A stretch of 64,000 bases of DNA from Cherax quadricarinatus (lineage: Eukaryota; Arthropoda; Malacostraca; Decapoda; Parastacidae): the NCBI RefSeq assembly GCF_038502225.1, contig NC_091391.1:2046821-2110820 (forward strand), written 5' to 3'. A model generated the notes under the pieces. That model was not told the origin of the DNA. It did no database searches and was given only the letters and a program-made list of their open reading frames with translations. How positions within the stretch are numbered: the first letter of the stretch is position 1; each line of letters starts with the position of its first letter. Made by a program: the position numbers and the translations under genes. This document shows, one piece after another, positions 24,713-35,900 of the stretch.

Positions 24713-25764
24713 CAAGGTCCTGGATGCTGTAGAGGATAAACAAAATACAGATGTAGTATACACAGACTTTGCAAAAGCTTCAGACAAGTGTGACCATGGT
24801 GTAATAACACACAAAATGTGTGATTAAGGAATAATAGGAAAAGTTGGTAGATGGATCTATAACTTCCTGACAAATAGAACACAAAGAGTAATAGTAAACA
24901 GAGTAAAGTCCCAGACAACCATGGTAAAAAGCTCTGTTCCACAAGGCACAGTACTCACTCCCATCCTGTTCCTCATCCTCATATCTGACATAGAGATGTC
25001 AGCCACAGCACCGTGTCTTCCTTTGTGGATGATACCAGAATTTGCATGACAGTGTCTTCCATTGCAGACACTGCAAGACTCCAGGCGGACATCAACCAAA
25101 TCTTTTAATGGTCCTCAGAAAACAATATGAAGTTCAATGATGAAAAATTTCGATAACTCCACTATGAAAATCAAGGAGTATAAAACAAGTTCTAACCATA
25201 CAATAAAGCGAAAAACTAATGTGAGGGACCTGGGAGTGATAATGTCAGAAGATCTCATTTTCAAACACCACAACAGTGTATCTGCCACATCTGCTAGGAA
25301 AATGATAGTATGGATAATGAGAACCTTCAAAACTAGGGATGCCAAGCCCGTGATGACACTCTTCAACTTACTTGTTATCTTTAGGCTGAAATACTGCTCT
25401 ACACTAACTGCCCCCTTCAAGGCTGGCGAAATTGCTGACCTGGAGAATATAGAGAACTTTCACTGCATATAAAAGTACAATAGAGCACCTAAATTACTGG
25501 GAAAGATTGAAGTCTCTTGATTTGTATTCCCTGGAATGCAGGCGAGAAAGATACATGATAATATACACTTGGAAAATCCTAGAGGGATTAGTACCAAATT
25601 TGAGCAGGTTCTATGAAAGCAAAAGACTGGGCAGGAGATGCAACATTCCCCCAGTGAAAAGCAGAGGTGCCATGAGCACACTGAGAGACAACACAATAAG
25701 TGTCTGGGGCCCAAGACTGTTCAACTGCATCCCAGCATACATAAGGGGGATTACCAATAGACCC

Positions 25765-26516
25765 CTGGTTGTCTTCAAGACCCCTGGTGGTCTTCAAGAA
25801 CCCTGGTTGTCTTCATGACCCCTAGTTGTCTTCAAGACCCCTGGTTGTCTTCAAGACCCCTGGTGGTCTTCAAGACCCCTGGTTGTCTTCATGACCCCTG
25901 GTTGTCAAGACCCCTGGTTGTCTTCATGACCCTTGGTGGTCTTCAAGACCCCTGGTTGTCTTCATGACCCCTGGTTGTCTTCAAGACCCCTGGTTGTCTT
26001 CATGACCCCTGGTTGTCTTCATGACCCCTGGTGGTCTTCAAGACCCCTGGTTGTCTTCATGACCCCTGGTTGTCTTCATGACCCCTGGTGGTCTTCAAGA
26101 CCCCTGGTGGTCTTCAAGACCCCTGGTTGTCTTTAAGACCCCTGGTTGTCTTCATGACCCCTGGTTGTCTTCATGACCCCTGGTGGTCTTCAAGACCCCT
26201 GGTGGTCTTCAAGACCCCTGGTTGCCTTTAAGACCCCTGGTTGTCTTCAAGACCCCTGGTTGTCTTCATGACCCCTGGTTGTCTTCATGACCCCTGGTGG
26301 TCTTCAAGACCCCTGGTTGTCTTTAAGACCCCTGGTTGTCTTCATGACCCCTGGTCTTCAAGACCCCTGGTGGTCTTCAAGACCCCTGGTTGTCTTTAAG
26401 ACCCCTGGTTGTCTTCATGACCCCTGGTAGTCTTCATGACCCCTGGTGGTCTTCAAGACCCCTGGTGGTCTTCAAGACCCCTGGTTGTCTTTAAGACCCC
26501 TGGTTGTCTTCAAGAG
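25765..26516. repeat. 20 bp array of LINE-B C-terminal coding sequence
   Basis: About 37 copies of CCCCTGGTTGTCTTCAAGAC with TCATG and GGTGG variants. The seed is the codons for RPLVVFK of LINE-B, which directly precede it (ATTACCAATAGACCCCTGG). The LINE reading resumes at 26516 (GAGGGAGCTGGCCAGACAC). Confidence 0.9.
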
Positions 26517-26734
26517 GGAGCTGGCCAGACACACAAAGTCAGTACCTGACCAGCCAGGCTGTGGTTCCTACATTGGTTTACATGCAGCCAGCAGTAACAA
26601 CCTGGTTGATCACTCCCTGATCCAGCACCAGGCCTGGTCATGGACCGTGCCACGGGGACGCTGACCCCCAGAACACCCTCCAGGTATACACAGAACCCTG
26701 TTAATATGGCAGTTGCTAGTACACAAAACACTAT

Positions 26735-26945
26735 TAAATTAGGCATATGTTTAACACTTGGGTATGTTATTGTGGGAACGTGTCGCCACACAATGTCTTC
26801 ATCAGTCATATATAGAGAATACTGGAGAATTGAAGGTGTTTGAGGGGACTGATAACCTCAAACTCCAAGTCTTAACCATTCTTCTCTGTATTGAACTGAA
26901 GACGGCACTCCCTGGCGAAACGTTCCCACGATGTCTGATTCTCCA
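26735..26945. mobile_element. Foldback-type element with GTTTCGCC-like motif
   Basis: GGGAACGTGTCGCCACACAATG near 26775 and GGCGAAACGTTCCCACGATG near 26915 are imperfect inverted copies around a centre with GGGGACTGATAACCTCAAACTCC. The same module order appears at 49.79-49.91 kb and, in a distinct subfamily, at 28.5 and 53.3 kb. Confidence 0.65.
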
Positions 26946-27120
26946 GCAGACACCTGCAGCCTCACTCTTCCCTGGCTTGCTATCACAGCTTGCCAGTTAT
27001 TGATTTCTTATTGCAAATTGCATAATAATGTGTGTGGGGGGAGGGGGTCTTCCCAGTAGTTTGTACTTCCTGTTATTAGTTAATGGGGTTTGAAGACTAT
27101 CGAGTATATGGTGTATAGGT

Positions 27121-27134
27121 TTTTTTTTTTTTTA
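27121..27134. repeat. Poly(T) run before the telomere-like array
   Basis: About 14 T residues, possibly the poly(A) end of a minus-strand insertion. Confidence 0.5.
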
Positions 27135-27188
27135 GACAGATCAGTTTTATACGCTAGGAGTTGTTATTCTGCCTCAACTCATTTCTGA

Positions 27189-27295
27189 CCTAACCTAACC
27201 TAACCTAACCTAACCTAACCTAACCTAACCTAATCTAATCTAATCTAATCTAATCTAACCTAATCTAACCTAACCTAACCTAACCTAACCCAACC
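27189..27295. repeat. Interstitial (TAACC)n = (TTAGG)n telomere-like array
   Basis: About 21 pentamers of CCTAA with a central block of TCTAA variants. TTAGG is the ancestral arthropod telomere repeat. It is short and degenerate, so it is an interstitial copy rather than a chromosome end. Confidence 0.85.
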
Positions 27296-27299
27296 TATA

Positions 27300-27482
27300 C
27301 TACCACCTCCCAGGATGCCACCTACACCAGTCAACTAATACCCAGGTACCTACTTACTGCTATTTGAACATGGACAGCAGGTGTAAGGAAACACGCCCAA
27401 CGCTTCCATCCACCCAGATATTGAATCCCGGACCCCTACTGTGTGAGCTTAAACACTACCAGTTGAGCCACGAGCGGTGATA
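27300..27482 (-). mobile_element. SINE (tRNA head and partial body)
   Basis: In minus: a tRNA-like head ending at about 27480 (GTGGCTCAACTGGTAGTG; GGGATTCAATATC-like T-arm), then CAGTAAGTAGGTACCTGGG and the body up to the TAACC array. The 3' tail is missing. Confidence 0.75.
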
Positions 27483-27639
27483 ATTGCAGGGGAGGGCTAT
27501 TACTTCTCCGTCAACAGTTACCATGGGTACCCACGGTAACTACCCTTCATGGCTACTGTCCCCAGTCACGTAATATTCTGCACTACCAATGTAATTTGCT
27601 TAGTAAGTTGGTTTAGGCAGAGGTACACCTAAATACAGT

Positions 27640-28065
27640 TACCATACCTAAGAATGTAAGAAAGGTGCACTGCAGCAGGCCTACTGGCCTATGGTAGGCA
27701 GGTCCTAGTCCCCTACTGGCCCATGGTAAGCAGGTCCAAGTCATTGGCCCATGGTAGGCAGGGCCTAGTCCCCTACTGGCCCATGGTAGGCAGGTCCTAG
27801 TCCCCTACTGGCCCATGGAAGGAAAGTCCTAATCATCTACTGGCCCATGCTGGGCAGGTCCATATCACCTACTGTCCCATGGTAGGTAGGTCCTAGTCAC
27901 CTACTGGCCAATGATAGGCAGGTCCTAGTCCCCTACTGGCCCATGCTAGGCAGGTCCTAGTCCCCTACTGGTCCATGGTAGGAAGATCCAAGTCAACTAC
28001 TGGTCCATGTTAGGCAGGTCCATATCACCTACTGGCCCATGCTAGGCAGGTCCCACTCATGTATT
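27640..28065. repeat. 32 bp array seeded in family T element
   Basis: Left flank AAGAATGTAAGAAAGGTGCAC + TGCAGCAGGCCTACTGGCC matches the family T end at 14.93 kb. The following TAGGCAGGTCCTAGTCCCCT + ACTGGCCCATGG unit repeats about 12 times, and CAGGTCCCACTCATGTATTTG then continues the element. Confidence 0.85.
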
Positions 28066-28386
28066 TGTCTACATAGTGCAAAATACCCTTCAGAATAGCC
28101 CCAAAAAGTCAGACAAAGTGACTTTGGTGCCCAGTCTCTAGACCCACCATATGCCTCTTCAGTATTTTGACTACCACCCACACCATGGATATCAGATGAA
28201 TAATTAAGATATTAAACAAGCTTTGGCTTCCTATAATATAATAATAATATTAAAATCTGTTATTGCCTTACTAATCTTAAGTTTATATTAAGTTTTTCTG
28301 AAATGCTCTGCATACAAAGGGGCTTTTGGCATGTACACCCACCTATTATATTCCTTTGTACAACTATGTACCATATCAAAATAAAT

Positions 28387-28445
<59 letters not shown>

Positions 28446-28480
28446 TGTTATAAAGTGTCATCTATGGTATATGAATGGTA
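28066..28480. other. Repeat scraps and (ATT)n microsatellite
   Basis: 28150-28215 resembles the left end of element R in minus (TTTTGACTACCACCCACACC). 28310-28385 (GCATGTACACCCACCTATTA, CAAAATAAATATTATT) is the 3' end of another short element also seen near 30.8, 39.35 and 46.6 kb. (ATT)n lies at 28387-28443. Confidence 0.6.
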
Positions 28481-28484
28481 TACA

Positions 28485-28720
28485 GTATCGACAAGATGAA
28501 AATTAGACACACGTTCAACATCTGGGTATCTTTATTGTAGACGTTTCGCCATCCAGTGGCTTTATCAATACAGATTCCAGGACATAACTGGAAGACAGTA
28601 GAACTATATACAAAAGATGGGGTAATCAGTCCCTCAGCCTTGGAGGCTGAGGGACTGATTACCTTAAGACTAAGTCTTTGGGGTTGATGGATTGATTACC
28701 TAGTCGTTATATCACTACTG
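28485..28720. mobile_element. Degenerate long palindrome element (family F)
   Basis: The left arm (ACATCTGGGTATCTTTATTG, ACGTTTCGCCATCCAGTGGC, ACAAAAGATGGGGTAATCAG) matches the left arm at 53.30-53.45 kb. The centre CTCAGCC-TTGGA-GGCTGAG is preserved, but the right arm is lost after TGATTACC. Confidence 0.8.
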
Positions 28721-29025
28721 CTGCTTCTTCTATAAATGACTGAAGAAGCCTACTGGTGCAGTACTAAAAGGTGATCCAACCTCGCAGCATTGCACTGTAA
28801 ATAGAATTATCGCACTTGTCACTCCCCACTTGCATCTGACACTTCCCAGTGGTACACAGCTTATTATAGTCATTGGCAAAGTGGGGGTTGAAACTACCTA
28901 GTAATCTACACTGGCCCTTGTACCCAAATAAAATGGATAGTAATAGTAATATCAATAATGTCCCTTGAAGACTATCCTCTGGCTTCACTCTCAACCTGAT
29001 TGTCACCCTTAAGGAAATTATACAG
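28721..29025. other. Spacer, nothing recognised
   Basis: A 100-codon minus frame (29066-28764) has no recognisable domain and is mostly the antisense of LINE-B 3' sequence at its start. No gene called. Confidence 0.4.
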
Positions 29026-29465
29026 AGAGTGTTTTGGGGGGTCAATGCCCCTGTGGCACGGTCCATGACCAGGCTTGGTGGTGGATCAGGGACCGATCAA
29101 CCAGGTTGTTACTTCTGGCCGCACGTAAACCAGCATAGGTACCACAGCTCGGCTGGTCAGGTTCTGACAATGTGTCTGTCCAGCTCCTCCTTGAAGACAA
29201 CCAGGGGTCTTGAAGACAACCAGGGGTCTTGAAGACAACCAGAAGTCTTGAAGATAGCCAGGGGTCATGAAGACAACCAGGGGTCATGAAGACAACCAGG
29301 GGTCTTGAAGACAACCAGAGGTCTTGAAGACAACCAGAAGTCTTGAAGATAGCCAGGGGTCATGAAGTCAACTAGGGGTCATGAAGACAACCAGGGGTCT
29401 TGAAGGCAGCCAGGGGCCTTGAAGACAACTAGAGGACTATTGGTAATCCCCCTTATATATGCTTG
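29025..29465 (-). pseudogene. LINE-B 3' fragment with its own 20 bp array
   Basis: In minus, the C-terminus (SEPDQPSCGTYAGLRAAR-like) at 29190-29035. Upstream of it about 11 copies of the 20 bp RPLVVFK-derived unit (CCAGGGGTCTTGAAGACAA) lie at about 29200-29430. Then ATTGGTAATCCCCCTTATAT continues the LINE. This is an independent amplification of the same seed as at 25.77-26.52 kb, with different variants (AGAAGTCTTGAAGATAGCC). Confidence 0.85.
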
Positions 29466-29494
29466 GGCTCCTGACAATTATTGTGTTGTCATTA

Positions 29495-29730
29495 GGACAT
29501 GTTTCCTTAAGATACCTGTTGTCACTGTTTACCTAGCAGTAAGTAGGTACCTGGGTGTTAGGTGAGTGGTGTGGGTGGCATCCTGAGGACAAAATTAACC
29601 TAAGTTGTGGGAAATGCTCTACATAACCAGGGACTTTCTATATAGTATGTCATTGGTGTCAGCTATGGTCTGTATAAGTTGTATCATGTACTGCTAGAAA
29701 TAAACATTATTATTATTATTATTATTATTG
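29495..29730 (+). mobile_element. SINE body and tail directly upstream of ETHE1 exon 2
   Basis: From CATGTTTCCTTAAGATACCTG through CCTAGCAGTAAGTAGGTACC to ATAAACATTATT plus an (ATT)n tail. It lacks the tRNA head and is a clean copy of the unexpanded body and 3' end. It ends about 47 bp before the splice acceptor of ETHE1 exon 2. Confidence 0.85.
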
Positions 29731-29776
29731 AGTTATTTTTGACATTTCGAAAATTTAATTTTGAGTCTTGTTGCAG

Positions 29777-29921
29777 TTGTTTGACCGGGAGAGCTGCACA
29801 TACACCTATCTTCTGGCTGATGATGTCAGTAAGGAGGCTGTTCTTATTGATCCTGTCATTGAACTGGCAGAGAGAGATGCACAGTTGGTCCGCGAATTAG
29901 GATTAGATCTAAAATACGTCA
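29777..29921 (+). CDS. ETHE1: ETHE1 exon 2
   Basis: Acceptor TTGTTGCAG, donor GTAAGT at 29922. It encodes the start of the MBL fold, [16 protein letters not shown] through AVLIDPVIE to LGLDLKYV. It enters in phase 0 and leaves one base (A) to complete the Met codon before NTHVHADH. Confidence 0.92.
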
Positions 29922-32900
29922 GTAAGTAATCCTTTCTAAATTTCAATTTGGAATATTAGACATTTCTAGTTGCACAAATAACCCGCACATAGAAGAGAGG
30001 AGCTTACGACGACGTTTCGGTCCGAGTTGGACCATTTACAAAGTCACACAGTGTGACTTTGTAAATGGTCCAAGTAGGACTGAAACGTCATCGTAAGCTC
30101 CTCTCTTGTATGTGCGGGTTATTTGTGTATCATTCCAGTCACAGTATTGTACAGTTTTTTTTTTATTTATAGTTGTTTTATGTAGATGACATTGGTGTAG
30201 ATTCAAGTGCCTCAGTAACTTTGGAAGTTTGATAAAAAATACTGATGCTAGAGCACTCTTACACGTTGAGAATCTTCTGTATTGTGTATAATATCATTAA
30301 TATATCATTACTATACAAGATACAGAAGGTCCCCAATGTGTTTGTAAGCCGAGGACTTGCTGTAGTTTAACACTGTTCCAGTCTCAATATATATAGTTAT
30401 GGAATAAGATCACAGTAAGCAGGTGATATCAGAATATGCAGAACAACCACTGTGAAAAAATAGTGAAATTCCAAACGCTTTTGTGACTTCTTACATTGTG
30501 AAGGAACTACAGTAATGTGAGCAGTCACATTCACAGTGCTTGTTCTGCATATATAGTTATATATATATATACTATATATATACAGTGGACCCCCGGCTTA
30601 CGATATTATTTCATTCCAGAAGTCTGTTCAGGTGCCATTACTGAACGAATTTGGTCTCATAAGGAATATTGTGAATTAGATTAGTCCATTTCAGACCCCC
30701 AAACATACATGTACAAACGCACTTACATAAATACACTTACATAATTGGCCGCATTGGAAGCTGATCGTAAAGCGGGGGTCCACTGTATATCAATTACTTT
30801 AAAGATTAAAGATTCTTTATTTCAGCACGATACAATGTTTGTACAAAGGTGAATGACATTTCGGTGTACATGCAGAAAGCCCCTTAATACGCAGAGTATA
30901 TCAGGCAAACTTAAGACATACTTAACATTAATGAGGCAGTGACTAATTGAGTGCTTATATATATATACATTGTCTTAAGTGGTCATAAAAATAAAATTAG
31001 TAGTTACATGGCTGTAAGAGAAGTGAATATCCTACCAGTACATGCTATATGACTTTTATTAAGTTTAATTGTTTTAAGAATTATAATTACAGTGGACCCC
31101 CAGTTAACAATATTTTTTCATTCCAGAAGTATGTTCAGGTGCCAGTACTGACCGAATTTGTTCCCATAAGGAATATTGTGAAGCAGATTAGTCCATTTCA
31201 AACCCCCAGACATACACGTACAAATGCACTTACATAAATACATTTACATAATTGGTAGCATTGGGAGGTGATCATTAAGTGGGGGTCCACTGTATAGGTG
31301 GTGAGGATTACATGTATAATATACTGTATATATTTTAGTTTGACAATTTTTTCTTTTTTTGTGTACAAAAGTTACCGAGCAATTTTTACGAGAATTTATT
31401 GATTTGTTTACAGTGAACACCCACGTTCATGCTGACCATATCACTGGCACCGGTCTGCTGAAGAAGCTTGTTCCTGGGTGCAAGTCACTCTTATCCAAGG
31501 TAATTAAAGATAATAATATCTTTATTTCTACAAGTACATGTACAAGGTACACAGACCGTAGCTGATATCAACGACATACTACTATATAGAAAGCCACTTG
31601 TTATGCTGAGCATTTCGGGAAAATTAGGTCAGTTTTGTCCCAGGATGTGACCCACACCAGTCCACTAACACCCAGAATGTGACCCACACCAGTCCACTAA
31701 CACCCAGGATGTGACCCACACCAGTCCACTAACACCCAGGATGTGACCCACACCAGTCCACTAACAACCAGGATGTGACCCACACTAGTCCACTAACACC
31801 CAGGATGTGACCCACACCAGTCCACTAACACCCAAGCACCCATATTACTGATGGGTGATCATGGACAGCAGGTGTCTTATGGAAACACGTCCCTGATGTT
31901 TTCCAGCCGTACCAGAGATTCGATCTCCGGACCTCAGCGTATGAGCTGAGTGTGCTAGCGATCAAGCTGTGGGACACCGACAGCAGGTTAGGTTCTAGAC
32001 TACTCTAGGGCACCACTTATGCAGCAGGTTAGGTTCCAGGCTATTGTAGGGCCTGTGGCCTGGTAGCAGAAGCTCTCGCTTCACATGCTGAGGGGTCTGG
32101 GTTCCTGGCTGGGTGGAAACATTGGGCATGTTTCCTTACACTGGTTGTGTATGTTCCCCATCACTTATATGGGTACCTGGGTGTTAGTGGACTGGTGTGG
32201 GTTGCATCCTGGGACAAAACTGACCTAATTTGTGGGAAATGCTCTGCATAACAAGGGACTTTCTATGTAGTAGTAATATGTCACTGATGTCAGCTATGGT
32301 CTGTATACCTTGTACATGTACTTGTATACCTTGTACATGTACTGGTATACCTTGTACATGTACTTGTATACCTTGTACATGTACTGGTATACCTTGTACA
32401 TGTACTTGTATACCTTGTACATGTACTTGTATACCTTGTACATGTACTTGTACACCTTGTACATGTACTTGTATACCTTGTACATGTACTTGTACACCTT
32501 GTACATGTACTTGTATACCTTGTACATGTACTGGTAGAAATAACGATATTATTATATTATTATTAATGAAGGGTTGGAGGGAGGGGGTAAAGGAGGTTTT
32601 GTGTGCGAAGGGCTTGGACTTCCAGCAGGCATGCGTGAGCGTGTTTGATAGGAGTGAATGGAGACAAATGGTTTTTAATACTTGACGTGCTGTTGGAGTG
32701 TGAGCAAAGTAACATTTATGAAGGGATTCAGGGAAACCGGCAGGCCGGACTTGAGTCCTGGAGATGGGAAGTACAGTGCCTGCACTCTGAAGGAGGGGTG
32801 TTAATGTTGCAGTTTAAAAACTGTAGTGTAAAGCACCCTTCTGGCAAGACAGTGATGGAGTGAATGATGGTGAAAGTTTTTCTTTTTCGGGCCACCCTGC

Positions 32901-35900
32901 CTTGGTGGGAATCGGCCGGTGTGATAATAAAAAATAATATTAATGAATCACTACATATTATACAATTTGGTTATACAATTGATTGTATAATGTGTCACTA
33001 AACAAACAGTTTGGTTGATAATCTCTAATCTTTAATAATACGTAGCACCAATTTCTTTTCTAACTTAAAAAATAATGAAAACTTTATGCAAACTTGTTGT
33101 GTCACTTTATTTTTGTACCATTACCGTAACAAAATTTATTTTATTAAATTTTTACAGGAGTCGGGAGGCGTGGCAGATGTGCATGTTGAACACGGTGAAA
33201 CAGTCAGTTTTGGGGACCAAGAACTGGAGGTTCGTAGAACACCTGGACACACAAATGGCGAGTCAGTTTGTACCCACAATATTTTTCTATTTTTTTTTTC
33301 TGAGTGCAATTCATTTGTAACATTAACAGACACCAGTTTAATAGATTTTGGATTTAATGGAAAAATTCCATGGCCAGACAATGTCTGGAGCTAATGGACA
33401 AACACTATAAATTCAGAATTGTTCGTTATTTTTCTGGTTATGGGAAAACAAGCTTATAATACTTCTTGGTGTTACATCATCCCTACCTTAGACTTCTGAG
33501 GCAAATACGTACATACTTTTCCTTAGAGATTTCTTATAAGAGAGGAACTTCCATGTTGGGATATATAATTGCAATTCTTGCAACCTGTGTGCTGATCAAT
33601 TTTTGCAACCTGTGCTGATCAGTTCTTGCAACCTGTGTGTAGAGCAGTAATTGCTTCTTGCAATCTGTGTGTTGATCATTTCTTTCAGCCTGTGTGTTAA
33701 TCAATTCTTTCAGCCTATGTGCTGATAATACATACTTTCACCCAGTATTGACCCTGTCTTTGTCTATCATTCCTTCTTCTCATATACTTAGTTTCATTCT
33801 TAATAGATCAATAATTACCTTTTTTTATTGAATTACTAAATACCTCTAATATTTTAAGCACTGTGTATTCTTATATGCAATAAGATCACAGTAAACAGGT
33901 GATATCACAATATGCAGAATAACTGTTATGAAAAATAGTGAAATTCCAAGCGCTTTTGTGATTACCCACATCAAGGAAATGTAATGTGAGAAATTGCTAA
34001 AGCGTTTGGAATTTCACTATTTTTCACAGTGGTTGTTCTGCTTATTCTTATATACAGTGGTACCTCGGGATACGAACTTAAGTCGTTCCAGAAGGCTGTT
34101 CGAGTACAGATGCCGAACAAATTTGTTCCCATAAGGAATAATGTAAATTAGATTAATTAGTTTCAGATCCCTAAAAATACACTTACAAAAGCACTTGCAT
34201 AAATACACTTACATAATTTTTTGAGTTTTGAGCTGTTCGTATCCCAAGGTACCACAGAATTTGTAATCATAATTTATGAACTTTCAATGAACACTCTTAT
34301 ATAGGTTGCGTAACATACGTGAACCACGCACAGAAACTTGCGTTCACTGGTGATGCCTTACTGATACGAGGCTGCGGACGCACGGACTTCCAGGAAGGTT
34401 CCTCCGAAGTCTTGTACGATTCCGTACACTCTCAGATCTTCACTCTTCCTGATGACTACTTGCTCTATCCAGCACATGATTACACAGGTAAACTTTTTTA
34501 TACGCCCTACACAAATCTGTAAATCTTAAATTTGATGTTAACTGGTTGATCAGACCCTGATCCACCACGAGGCCTGGTCTCAGACTGGGCCACGAGGGCG
34601 TTGACCACCAAAACCCTCTCCAGGTATATCCCAGGTATGATTATTTTTAAATGTAAACTTTAAGTATATTGGATTAATAAGGGGAGATTAACCAAGTCTC
34701 GGTTAAGTCAAAATAATGCTTAAAATTATCAGAAAAAAGTACTAAATTACTCTACTGTGTAACTAATATAGTACTGTACTAGCAATTTACTAATATAAAT
34801 GCTACTGCAATAAATATTGAGCATCAAGGATAATGCTGAAGTAAAATATTATTATTATTATTATTATTATAAGAGTACAATTTACACAGCGGATTTTGTC
34901 TATTTCAGGAGTCTATTTTATTGAGGTCCCTTACATCAAGCATTTACTGTACCATACAATAAGCATATGTATACAGTACACTACTTATATTACATGCTTT
35001 TTCCTGTTTAATTATAATTAATCATTTTAATACCACACACCTTGAAATAATTTTATTTTTTAAATGGTGGAGGCAGAAATATTTACAGGTGTTTCAGTCA
35101 TTACATTAATTCCAAAAAGTCATTCTATATATTTTTTAAATATCTTTAATTTGCAATACAGTGATTATTTCCTTGTGTTGCAGGACACTGTGACAACCGT
35201 TGCAGAGGACAAAGATTGCAATCCATGACTTAACAAAGTCTAAAAAAGAATTCATTAATAAAAAACATTCTTTATATCTTTTAAATCTTTTTAATTTGCA
35301 ATTCATTGATTATATTATTTGCTTATGTTGCAGGACACTCTGTAACAACCGTTGCAGAAGAGAAAGATTGCAATCCACGACTTACAAAGTCCAAGGAAGA
35401 ATTTATTGATATCATGGCAAACCTTGGTCTGCCTTACCCTGACAAAATTGGTAAGATAATATATGGCTTCATGTATTATATTCCTAAATATTTTCTTTTA
35501 GGACAGCCAGTATATACATACTGTATACCCACTGTATACATGATGATGTGTTTTACTGGTTAACTGGACTTGAGTCCTGGAGGTGGGAAGTACAGTGGAA
35601 CCTCAAATATCGAACTTTCTTCGGTCCAGAAGTCTGTTCGAGTGCCTTTACCGAATGAATTTATTCCCATCAGGAATAATGTAAATTAGATTAGTCCATT
35701 TCAGACCCTTAAAAATACACTTATAAAAGCACTTGCAAAAATACACTTACATAATTGGTTGTGTTGGGAGCAGTTCAATTTTTGAGGTTCCACTGTACAA
35801 TGCCTGCACTCTAAAGGAGGGTTGTGGGGATATTTGCTGTTTGGAGGAACATCAGATGTCCCACCAAACAGCAAATATCCCACACACATATCTTACTTCT

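Larger units (their letters stand above)
23190..26690 (+). pseudogene. LINE-B retrotransposon remnant containing two arrays
   Basis: Order along a single LINE ORF2. RT N-terminal part at 23240-23430 (KNYRSIALTFYINIFERVL, then NPGLHGFRAG). RT segment LLDHYDMVLV at 23420-24710, tandemly amplified. TDFAKASDKCDHGVITHKM at about 24760-24815, then stops. SSVPQGTVLTPILFLILIS at about 24930-24985. SFVDDTR at about 25020 (FADD altered to FVDD). Thumb at 25137-25470 (VRDLGVIMSEDLIFKHH; EIADLENIENF). C-terminal region at 25500-25770 (LDLYSLECRRERYMIIYTWK; IRGITNRPLVVFK), amplified again to about 26515. The C-terminus follows at 26516-26690 (SVPDQPGCGSYIGLHAASSN). It has several stops and frame changes and is dead. 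Related pieces lie at 15.3, 29.0-29.5, 34.5, 43.4 and 50.0-50.6 kb. Confidence 0.85.

Noticed and set aside
32294..32537. Tyr/Met/Lys repeat ORFs on both strands
   Set aside because: Shadows of the 21 bp SINE-derived array.
33075..33394. Single-exon ORFs across ETHE1 exon 4
   Set aside because: They read into introns on both sides. Only 33158-33257 is coding, by phase and motif.
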